Virus record (IMG/VR): IMGVR_UViG_3300024261_000190
Coordinates: 1-20,288 of that record
Origin: a virus
Reading direction: 5' to 3' (one strand)
DNA length: 20,288 bases
Positions within the stretch are counted from its first letter, which is position 1. Each line of letters starts with the position of its first letter. The notes below the pieces were generated by a model. It ran no database searches, was not told the origin of the DNA, and saw only the letters and a program-made list of their open reading frames with translations. A program made the translations under genes and the position numbers. Positions 6,650 to 14,068 of the stretch are shown here, piece after piece.

Positions 6650-6848
6650 TTTGTTTTCCTAATAAAGTCTTTATCATTTCTTTAAGTTCTGATATGTCTC
6701 TTTTCATATTATTTATATCATCAATTTCTTCCTGTTTTTTCTTTACGGAAAGCTTATAATTTTCTAATGCTTTTCTATCTGTATTAAGTACTGCTTTAGA
6801 ATCTATATCCCTAACATATCCTGTATCATTTATTTTTATACTTTTCAT
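6642..6848 (-). CDS. Small coiled-coil protein between virion protein and fibre genes
   Basis: A 68-residue protein: MKSIKIND, then GYVRDIDSKAVLNTDRKALE, then a Lys/Glu-rich helix (residues about 24-64, SVKKKQEEIDDI to LKEMIKTLLG) with spaced hydrophobic residues typical of a coiled coil. I recall similar small proteins (YVRD..S.AVLNTD..AL) beside structural genes in marine T4-like phages; their function is unknown to me. It begins 4 bases after the TAA of the 1877-residue gene with no clear ribosome site, so translation probably continues from that gene. Its last 8 bases overlap the start of the first fibre gene. It may act in fibre assembly or attachment, inferred from position and the coiled coil only. 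Confidence 0.75.
   Translation of the reverse strand: MKSIKINDTGYVRDIDSKAVLNTDRKALENYKLSVKKKQEEIDDINNMKRDISELKEMIKTLLGKQNG
6710..6717 (-). promoter_or_regulatory. T4-type late promoter inside the coiled-coil gene
   Basis: An exact TATAAATA on the minus strand, inside the 68-residue gene (over its Asp-Ile-Asn codons). With T4 spacing, transcription would start near 6704, giving a leader of about 55 bases for the fibre gene that starts at 6649. It could raise fibre expression independently of the very long upstream gene. Confidence 0.6.
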
Positions 6849-6852
6849 AATA

Positions 6853-9800
6853 TTATGCTAATGCTATAGCTCTTAGATCTTTTATTAATGGAACTTTTGT
6901 CGTCTTTGGTGAAATCATAACAATCTTAATAGCAAAAGTTTTAAAACTATCATATGTCACATTATTTGAATCAACATAATTTGTATTCATTCCAACAGGG
7001 GAATATTCAAGTTCCAAATATTCTTGTTCATCAACAGATGAAGAAACACTTTTAATATTTGATATTTCCTTCATCAACGTCCAAGGCCTATCATCGAATA
7101 GAGCAGTATCAAACTGTGACAATACTTTATAATAAACAAAAATACTAGCATTTGAAGGGCGGTTAGCAGTAATAAATACCTCCAAATCCGTAGCATCAAA
7201 TCCGTCTTTTAGTGTTACTCTTCTTGTAAGATATCTTGCTGTAGCATCACCACCAGATGTAATCTGATCTGCATCATGTGTATTGTTGATAATATTTTCA
7301 ACAGTAATAACACTATTTCTAGCAGTATCAATAATAGGACTTATAAATTTACTAGATGATGATAATTTAGCTCTTGATTGGAAATCTACTCTATTTTGAG
7401 TAGACGTAATATGTTTTTGATCATTCAATAAAAAATTAGTATTCTGAATAATAGGATTATAATCAATATCAAACGTATCTGAACCAGCATCTCTTAACTT
7501 AACACCCCATGCAATATTAGTTTTATTAATTCTAACTTCTTGTGGGACAATTTGAATAATATCAGCTTTAATGGTAGATGAAGTATTATTATTATTAAAA
7601 ACAGCATTAGCAGGATTACCTGTAGCAAACTGTGCAATATTAATATTAAATGTTAAATCTTGATTTTGTTCTGGTGTCCATGTTGAAGCATTCTGTGATT
7701 TAAAGAATACACCAGCATATGGTTGTTCAGAAATTTTCCTATCCGTACCAACTTGATTCTCACCCATCTCAGCAATAAATGCTTCATACTTTAAACTATT
7801 ACTCAAGACAACAATTGCATACTCGCCAGGTTGTAAATAAACCAAAGATGGAAATGTAAACTTAGTTGCAACTGAAGCATCGTTGCTAACATCAATGTCA
7901 GCAGGGAACATAGTAACATCAGAAAATGGAACAATCGTCTGAGCAGGATAACCATTCAAAGTATCCCGAATCTGTAATGTTACTGGAAGTCCGTCTTCAT
8001 CTTTTGTCTTGAAGAACAATTCAACATCTGTTAAGAATACTCCATCTGGATACAATGCAGCGTCAACCAAAAATGTTTCAGCCAATGGATCAACCCAACC
8101 AACGACATTAACACGATTGAAAGTATTTGTAGTAGTTCTAAATTCTGTAGCACTACCTTGTGCAAAAGTTTGTATTCTTGGAACTCTAGTGGATACAACA
8201 ACATTCTCTCTTGTCTGCAATAATCCCTGTGCTTGATAAACAACTTCTGCATAAGTTGAAGCTGTAATTAGATCACCAGACTCGTTATCTGCTAATAAAA
8301 ATTGTCTCTCTCCAGTTCTAAATCTAAGAGTATCAGAATTTGGAATATTAAATGTCAAGTTACTAATAGAACCAGCATCATCGGTATTAATAGCAGTGCC
8401 CGGAACAGTTTCCCCATCAGGAATACAAAATTCAGAAACTTTTTCTCCATCAAAGAAAGCATAAACCCGTGTGTTAGGTTTCATACCTGTTACAGAAACT
8501 ACTAAAGGCCTTGGACGAATAAAAGGAATAACAGATACATCTACAACCCTATCACCAATGCTATTTCTTACAGCATCAGAACCCGTAATCTCATTCCGAA
8601 TACCCGTTCTGGATTGCAATGTAGTTCGTTCAACTGTCTGTGATACCGTAATAGCCCTACCAGATCTACCACCCCTTGATGTTAAAACTCTCTCCCGTCC
8701 TGTACCAAATGTTTGCCAATCATTAAACTGTGTACCAAATGACAATCCTACTAAACTCTGCCATGCATCATTCTCACCTTGGAGGTTTACAATAACCTCT
8801 GGATTATTATTAGTATCAACCCAATTATCATTTGGTGGTGTTAGGTTAACTGTACCAATCCATGCCAATACAGCAAATGGATTTACATTAATTGCTTTAC
8901 TTGCAATTTGTTGTGCTACAAAAATAGTAGAATCATATGGTAAAGTAATACAATCACCTGTCTTCTCAACACCAGTAGATGCTGTTCCATCATAAGATAG
9001 ATCTGTAATATTAGAAGAAAATCTAGGACGTAATATCTTTTCATCAAAATCAATTGAACATTTATAATCATCACTTAAAACATTACCTACACTATGACCA
9101 TTAAAACCATCTACTAAAAATCCATTTTTAAATCTATCTAATCCAGACGAATCTTTAATGACAAGTGCTTCTGCATCTTTTTCTAACAATGATAATGATG
9201 TGAAATATTCAACATTAGCTATTCTTTTTTCCAACTTACCAATATCTCTCATAGTATATCTTCTATTTTCAATATACTCAGCTCTTACATCTTTAGCATT
9301 AAATGTATAAGCAGGAATTTGAAGTGTATAAAGATTCATTGTACCATCCAACCTAGTTGGTGTTACTGGTATGAGAGATGAAACACCCTTATTACTACCA
9401 AACTTTCTTTCTTTACTTAAATATACTGTATCAGTTCTTGGAATATAATAACTAAAATCAGCTTCCCAATCTGTATTAGGAATTGGTAACTCAATATTTT
9501 CTATTAAATTAGAATCACTATCCGAGCGACGTGGCCTAAAATCAATACAATCTCTTAATTCAACTTCAGAACCCGTTACTGGACTTGTATATTTTGGAAT
9601 ATCACCAAATCCTATAGAACCAGTATAAGAATCAACAGAAAGATATCCTGTTCCTGTATGTGTGAAAAAATCAAACACAACAGTTATTTTTCCAGAAGGA
9701 GCAGTTCCACCCGTTTTTAGTTTAATGCTTCCGTAATCATATAAATTATCTCGTTGGCCTGAATCAATATCATATTGTGATAAAATATTCTTACTCGGAA

Positions 9801-12486
9801 AATTATTATCTATATTAGATACACCACTAGATACTTTAGTAAAATTTGATGTTGCACCAGTAACATTCTCTGCAACAAAAGTTCCAGATACAGGAACATA
9901 AGTAACAGAAGTAGTTCCACCAGCACCAAGAACAACAGTCCCTTTAGCACCAGAGGTTTGTCCTGTAATAGTTTCACCTGGCGTTAAAGTATCTGATGTA
10001 TTAGCAACTGTAAGAGTAGGAAGTACTGGATCTGTATTAGTATCACCAGAATCATATATTGCTTTTACTTTCCAGACATCAGATTTTTCTAAAGAATGAG
10101 ATACAGTAGATAAATTGCTTGGTGTTTGAAATGTTAATGTACTATTATTTGTTAGATTTTTTACCTTCTCTTGTTTACCACTAATATTTACATTAGAAAT
10201 AATATCACCTGTAAAACTTCCAGAAACATTAGCATTAAGAGTTGCAGTAGTATGTTGTGGGCCATTAACTGTTATGGAAGCTCCTGCACCATCAAACCTA
10301 ACAATACTACCAATAGGTAATCCAGAAGTACCAGAATTATTAACAACTACTAAATAATTTTCTCTAGCAACTGAAGGTTCTAAAGATCCAGATCCAACAA
10401 AAGTTTCTGAAGCACCAGCAGTAGCAATGTTTGCAATACCATTATTAAATGGCTGTGATTCAGTAACTTTCTTAACCCTATAATTTGTATCTATAACATT
10501 ATTAAGGCCACGAATTGTTTGAATAGTATCTTGTGGTAATTTAAATACAAGACTATTACCTGTTGTTTCAAGAAGTAAAGAGTCACCACTAGCAGAAGCA
10601 CCAACTCTACCAGTATCATCAATATCTGCTTTTGCTCTAATGGTAACAGTAGCAGCACTGTCATCCTCTGTATAAGCAATAGAATTAACTTTTCCAAATG
10701 TCTCACTTGACATTTTTATATCATAAAGATATAAGTTAAATATCCTATCTGCGCCAGCAGTTGAAGAAGAAAAATCAATACTCCTTACCCTAGCTTCTCC
10801 AATTTTTGTATTTGCATAATTATTTGGTTGAATAGTAGTATTGTTATGTAAATCAATTACCTGATGTTTTGAAATATCAAACATCCCGTTCAAGTCTTTC
10901 ACAACGACATAGTTGCCGTATTGCATAAGTCTATCAAAACCACTTACATTTACAATTTCCCTCGCCTTATCTAATTTAATATCTTGTGATACTAATGTTT
11001 CAAATTCATAACCACCAATAAATGCTTTGCCAGGATCTAATCGTACAATAAATTTTGTAGCATCATCGGGATCATCCTTGAGTTGAACATTAAATGACCT
11101 TACTGTATAACTTCCCGATTCATCAAATGTTCTTCGGGCAAGAGTATTCTCTAAAACAGAATATACAGGAACTTGAATATTCTGTTCCTTTATTCCTTTA
11201 TTAACTCTTAACATCTCATAAAAATCTGCATCGTCTGTCGAATCTAAATTTTTCTTTGTAAGTGTTAAAGAAATTTGTAATCTGTCTGCGCCCGGAGCTG
11301 CAAAGTTTGAAGAACCCTGTGAGTTATCAAGTAGGGTAGCATTATCACCAGAATTTAATATTTTTTCTAAAGCAGAAAGTCCAACTTTATATGATGGATT
11401 ATTAAAGTATTTTTCTAGTATTAATGTTTGCTCTGATACTTTAATAAAATTACCATTAATATAAAACACACCTTCAGATATTGAAACAGAACTCCCCTTA
11501 CCTACGGCAGTAGAAAAAACACTATCTGCTGTAGCATTTACACCACCAGCTGGTGCATCTGCAATAGATATTGCTGGAACAGCAGTATATCCTGAACCCT
11601 GATTAATAATATTAATTGATGTTACAATACCACCACTTATAGTAGAACTTGCTGTTGCATTTGTTCCACCTATGGGTGCATTAGCAATAGTAACTATTGG
11701 TGATTCTGTATATCCCGAACCACCTTTAGTAATTGTTACACTTTGAATACTAGTTGGAGTAGAATCAACTAGTTCAGCAGAAATAGATAAATCAGATGAA
11801 TAAATTCTTTCACCTGCTAAAAATTGTGATTTAGTTTCTCTAGTAGCAGTAGCAACTGCACCTGCTCCATTACCACCGATAAATGATACAGATGGATTAC
11901 CAGTATACCCTGTTCCTCTATTAGTAACATTAACTGCAATAACCTTTCCACTACTAATAATTGCTCGAGCCTCAGCACCATTACCATTACCACCAGTTAT
12001 AGCAACAGTAGGAGCAACAGTAAAACCATTACCTTGATTTTGTGGATCTACAGTAATACCCTGAACACTATTGGTAACAGAACCACCCGTAATATACTTA
12101 ACATATACGGTATCTGGATCACCAGTATTAGAATCCGGTTTTGAATAACCTAGAATAATAGCTCTTGTTCCCGTCTGAGAACCAATTATAGTTTTTCCAG
12201 CAAAACCAGATACATCAATATTTACTCCATTATATTGTGGTTTTAACTTAACATATTCATAATCCAAATTTAAAACAAACTCACCACCCGATACCTTACT
12301 ACCATTCTTAAAAATATGATCACCAAATTTCTTTATTTGATTTTTAAGAATACTTTGTTGCGTAGTTAATTCTCTCGCTTGAACGGGAAATGATGGCTTA
12401 TATAAAACTTGATGAAAGTTATTATTATCATCAAAGTCGTCAAAATAAGGATTCTGATTTGTATTTATCGTAATGTTATTAGACAT
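6853..12486 (-). CDS. Giant virion structural protein with DUF4815-type N-terminus
   Basis: An 1877-residue protein, the largest in the window. Residues about 12-70 (NPYFDDFDDNNNFHQVLYKP, PVQARELTTQQSILKNQI, FGDHIF) match the DUF4815 pattern of marine-phage structural proteins. The pattern resumes near 336 (EGVFYINGNFIKV, YKVGLSALE, DRLQISLTLTKK, LARRTFDESGSY, LDPGKAFIGGYEFET). Between them, at about 135-330, are four 'GSGYT..P.V.I' repeats. Further blocks known to me from such proteins lie near 1332 (PFIRPRPLVVSVTG, KPNTRVYAFFDG) and from about 1465 (DPLAETFLV, GVFLTDVELFFKTKD, LPVTLQIRDTLNGYP, GVFFKSQNASTWT). It lies right after gp8, where T4 has gp9 to gp12, so it may be a baseplate-periphery or fibre-attachment protein; that is inference. 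The ribosome site AAAGGTAATT precedes ATG, with a near-match late promoter just upstream. Confidence 0.85.
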   Translation of the reverse strand: MSNNITINTNQNPYFDDFDDNNNFHQVLYKPSFPVQARELTTQQSILKNQIKKFGDHIFKNGSKVSGGEFVLNLDYEYVKLKPQYNGVNIDVSGFAGKTIIGSQTGTRAIILGYSKPDSNTGDPDTVYVKYITGGSVTNSVQGITVDPQNQGNGFTVAPTVAITGGNGNGAEARAIISSGKVIAVNVTNRGTGYTGNPSVSFIGGNGAGAVATATRETKSQFLAGERIYSSDLSISAELVDSTPTSIQSVTITKGGSGYTESPIVTIANAPIGGTNATASSTISGGIVTSINIINQGSGYTAVPAISIADAPAGGVNATADSVFSTAVGKGSSVSISEGVFYINGNFIKVSEQTLILEKYFNNPSYKVGLSALEKILNSGDNATLLDNSQGSSNFAAPGADRLQISLTLTKKNLDSTDDADFYEMLRVNKGIKEQNIQVPVYSVLENTLARRTFDESGSYTVRSFNVQLKDDPDDATKFIVRLDPGKAFIGGYEFETLVSQDIKLDKAREIVNVSGFDRLMQYGNYVVVKDLNGMFDISKHQVIDLHNNTTIQPNNYANTKIGEARVRSIDFSSSTAGADRIFNLYLYDIKMSSETFGKVNSIAYTEDDSAATVTIRAKADIDDTGRVGASASGDSLLLETTGNSLVFKLPQDTIQTIRGLNNVIDTNYRVKKVTESQPFNNGIANIATAGASETFVGSGSLEPSVARENYLVVVNNSGTSGLPIGSIVRFDGAGASITVNGPQHTTATLNANVSGSFTGDIISNVNISGKQEKVKNLTNNSTLTFQTPSNLSTVSHSLEKSDVWKVKAIYDSGDTNTDPVLPTLTVANTSDTLTPGETITGQTSGAKGTVVLGAGGTTSVTYVPVSGTFVAENVTGATSNFTKVSSGVSNIDNNFPSKNILSQYDIDSGQRDNLYDYGSIKLKTGGTAPSGKITVVFDFFTHTGTGYLSVDSYTGSIGFGDIPKYTSPVTGSEVELRDCIDFRPRRSDSDSNLIENIELPIPNTDWEADFSYYIPRTDTVYLSKERKFGSNKGVSSLIPVTPTRLDGTMNLYTLQIPAYTFNAKDVRAEYIENRRYTMRDIGKLEKRIANVEYFTSLSLLEKDAEALVIKDSSGLDRFKNGFLVDGFNGHSVGNVLSDDYKCSIDFDEKILRPRFSSNITDLSYDGTASTGVEKTGDCITLPYDSTIFVAQQIASKAINVNPFAVLAWIGTVNLTPPNDNWVDTNNNPEVIVNLQGENDAWQSLVGLSFGTQFNDWQTFGTGRERVLTSRGGRSGRAITVSQTVERTTLQSRTGIRNEITGSDAVRNSIGDRVVDVSVIPFIRPRPLVVSVTGMKPNTRVYAFFDGEKVSEFCIPDGETVPGTAINTDDAGSISNLTFNIPNSDTLRFRTGERQFLLADNESGDLITASTYAEVVYQAQGLLQTRENVVVSTRVPRIQTFAQGSATEFRTTTNTFNRVNVVGWVDPLAETFLVDAALYPDGVFLTDVELFFKTKDEDGLPVTLQIRDTLNGYPAQTIVPFSDVTMFPADIDVSNDASVATKFTFPSLVYLQPGEYAIVVLSNSLKYEAFIAEMGENQVGTDRKISEQPYAGVFFKSQNASTWTPEQNQDLTFNINIAQFATGNPANAVFNNNNTSSTIKADIIQIVPQEVRINKTNIAWGVKLRDAGSDTFDIDYNPIIQNTNFLLNDQKHITSTQNRVDFQSRAKLSSSSKFISPIIDTARNSVITVENIINNTHDADQITSGGDATARYLTRRVTLKDGFDATDLEVFITANRPSNASIFVYYKVLSQFDTALFDDRPWTLMKEISNIKSVSSSVDEQEYLELEYSPVGMNTNYVDSNNVTYDSFKTFAIKIVMISPKTTKVPLIKDLRAIALA
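11497..12084 (-). repeat. GSGY-type protein repeats inserted in the DUF4815 region
   Basis: Four copies of a module of about 40-60 residues: GNGFTVAPTVAI, GTGYTGNPSVSF, GSGYTESPIVTI and GSGYTAVPAISI, each followed by a Gly/Asn/Ala-rich loop (for example GGTNATA) and a V.SINI-type strand. They lie between two recognisable halves of the DUF4815-type domain and so appear inserted. The same module is found in the gp7-like and, in weaker form, the gp8-like protein of this window. Confidence 0.75.
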
Positions 12487-12508
12487 AATTACCTTTTATT
12501 TTTTTAAT

Positions 12509-12516
12509 TATTTATG
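12509..12516 (-). promoter_or_regulatory. Probable late promoter (CATAAATA) before the giant virion gene
   Basis: CATAAATA on the minus strand, one mismatch from the T4 late octamer. It lies in the 32-base gap between gp8 and the 1877-residue gene. With T4 spacing the leader would be about 17 bases and keep the AAAGGTAATT ribosome site. Position supports it; the first-base mismatch weakens it. Confidence 0.45.
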
Positions 12517-12518
12517 TG

Positions 12519-14015
12519 CTAGAATTCAACTACTAATTTAATATCTTCTGTCGAATCTGTTGATCTATGAATTGGTGGACGAAATTCTGTATATAAAATT
12601 GTTCCTGTATCTTTCTGCAATTCAGCTGCACTATACGTTGGGCCTGTTGCTATACCCATAGTACCACCCGAAATTTTAGGATTTACCAATACATGAACTT
12701 TTCTAAAATCAGCATCTACCCCTGTTTCAAAATCACCATCACCATCCCTGCCTCGTAATCTAACATTCATCATTACAAAAGCACCACCCAATTCTGAAAC
12801 ACAATTATACCCATGTCCACCCTTCGGATTAATAATTACTTTCAACTCTGCACCAACACCATTACCACCATCAATAGAAGCAGTTGCTCTCCTATACTTT
12901 GTATTACTAGTAGGTGTTCTATTAACAATCATAACCTCTTGAATTGTACCATTAACATCAAGTTTAGATACTCTAGCAGTTATACCAGTACCGCCTGGAA
13001 TTTGAGTACCAGCAGTCCCATCAATAGAAACACTCGGTGCTACCATATAAACACTATCAGTAGTTGGTAAATTATTGGAATCCCAATCAGGTGTTACTGT
13101 AGCAGTTCTAGTTGCACCATCATAATCAGAAATAGTTCTGAATTGTCCAAATCCTGGCCCTGAAGTAATATATACAGATAAAGTATTATAAAAATCATCT
13201 GTAGGTTCAGCAACAAATGTCGTAGCACCAGCAGCTGCATTTTGTAATGGAAGTGTACTTACAGTACCACCACCAACAGGTTTTCCAGTAGTAAATCTAT
13301 AACCCGTACCACCTTGAATAACTTTAATAAAATCTAATGAACCATCCATGGCAGCACCCTCTACTGCCAGTTGTTCTGTCTGATTTGCTTTAGCAGGTGT
13401 GTTTGCAGGAATCCAATCTTTTGTTAAATATTTAAGAACATCTGCTTGTTCTACTTCAAACATAAATTTCCAGATATATCCATCAGCAACAGTTTTAGTT
13501 AAACCCGTCACCGCACCAGTAGGTTTCTCTATAGATGCAGCACCATTATTATTGGAGATACATTTATAAACTCTAAAATCTTCAGTAAATACATAAAAAG
13601 GAGAGTCAGTAACTATTGGTTGTCCTGTTTGAGCAGGATCGACATTATCCATGATATCATCTCTTTCATGTGAATATTCACGATATACAGTACCACTTGT
13701 CCAATCATATCTAGCAATTACATGAGAAACATCATTAATCTTTTTTATTGCAGCAATTTCATCCCAATGGATAAATGGTGCCTGTATTGTATCTACTGGT
13801 AGCGGAATATCAGTATCGGAAGCAACAGCATTAGGAGAACTGGTTACACGAAATTCAGATTTATTATCTGCTGTATTACCACTCCATACAGTATTTTTAC
13901 CAATTGCTAGATAAATATTGTTCTTTAATGCATCATTAGCATCTTTTTCTGTAAAGCCCTCTATGAAACTATCAGCCTGAAATTTCCTAAAACTATTATT
14001 GATTATTGCGCTCAT
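12519..14015 (-). CDS. gp8: Baseplate wedge subunit gp8
   Basis: A 498-residue homologue of T4 gp8, a structural wedge protein that contacts gp6, gp7 and gp10. The C-terminus TILYTEFRPPIHRSTDSTEDI followed by KLVVEF parallels the T4 ending (IYMENRPPI..., QTEEI, LFTF), and DGYIWKFMFEV near 178-188 parallels T4 DGYVWEYLFEI. The N-terminus (NSFRKFQADSF, NIYLAIGKNTVW) also fits. It is about 160 residues longer than T4 gp8. The extra part (about 225-410) holds a GGTGYRF element, a GPGFGQFRTISDYD segment and APSVSIDG / ASIDGGNGVGAELKV strands, related to the GSGY modules of its neighbours. The ribosome site AAAGGAATTAC precedes ATG, and an exact late promoter lies 38 bases upstream of the start. 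T4 comparison is from memory. Confidence 0.9.
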   Translation of the reverse strand: MSAIINNSFRKFQADSFIEGFTEKDANDALKNNIYLAIGKNTVWSGNTADNKSEFRVTSSPNAVASDTDIPLPVDTIQAPFIHWDEIAAIKKINDVSHVIARYDWTSGTVYREYSHERDDIMDNVDPAQTGQPIVTDSPFYVFTEDFRVYKCISNNNGAASIEKPTGAVTGLTKTVADGYIWKFMFEVEQADVLKYLTKDWIPANTPAKANQTEQLAVEGAAMDGSLDFIKVIQGGTGYRFTTGKPVGGGTVSTLPLQNAAAGATTFVAEPTDDFYNTLSVYITSGPGFGQFRTISDYDGATRTATVTPDWDSNNLPTTDSVYMVAPSVSIDGTAGTQIPGGTGITARVSKLDVNGTIQEVMIVNRTPTSNTKYRRATASIDGGNGVGAELKVIINPKGGHGYNCVSELGGAFVMMNVRLRGRDGDGDFETGVDADFRKVHVLVNPKISGGTMGIATGPTYSAAELQKDTGTILYTEFRPPIHRSTDSTEDIKLVVEF

Positions 14016-14052
14016 ATTGTAATTCCTTTAATATTAGTTATACTTCCTTTTT

Positions 14053-14060
14053 TATTTATA
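14053..14060 (-). promoter_or_regulatory. T4-type late promoter before gp8
   Basis: An exact TATAAATA on the minus strand in the 53-base gap between the gp7-like gene and gp8. With T4 spacing, transcription starts near 14047 and leaves a leader of about 32 bases including AAAGGAATTAC. This is the clearest intergenic promoter in the window. Confidence 0.75.
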
Positions 14061-14068
14061 ATACTTAT

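Noticed and set aside
8471-8995. 174-residue plus-strand frame inside the giant virion gene
   Set aside because: Opposite to a long conserved coding region and with no start signal; treated as chance.
10696-10720. Near-octamers such as TATAAAAA and TATAAATG inside long genes (also near 9060, 13565, 18855)
   Set aside because: They lie deep in coding sequence with no gene start nearby and contain a mismatch, as expected by chance in AT-rich DNA.
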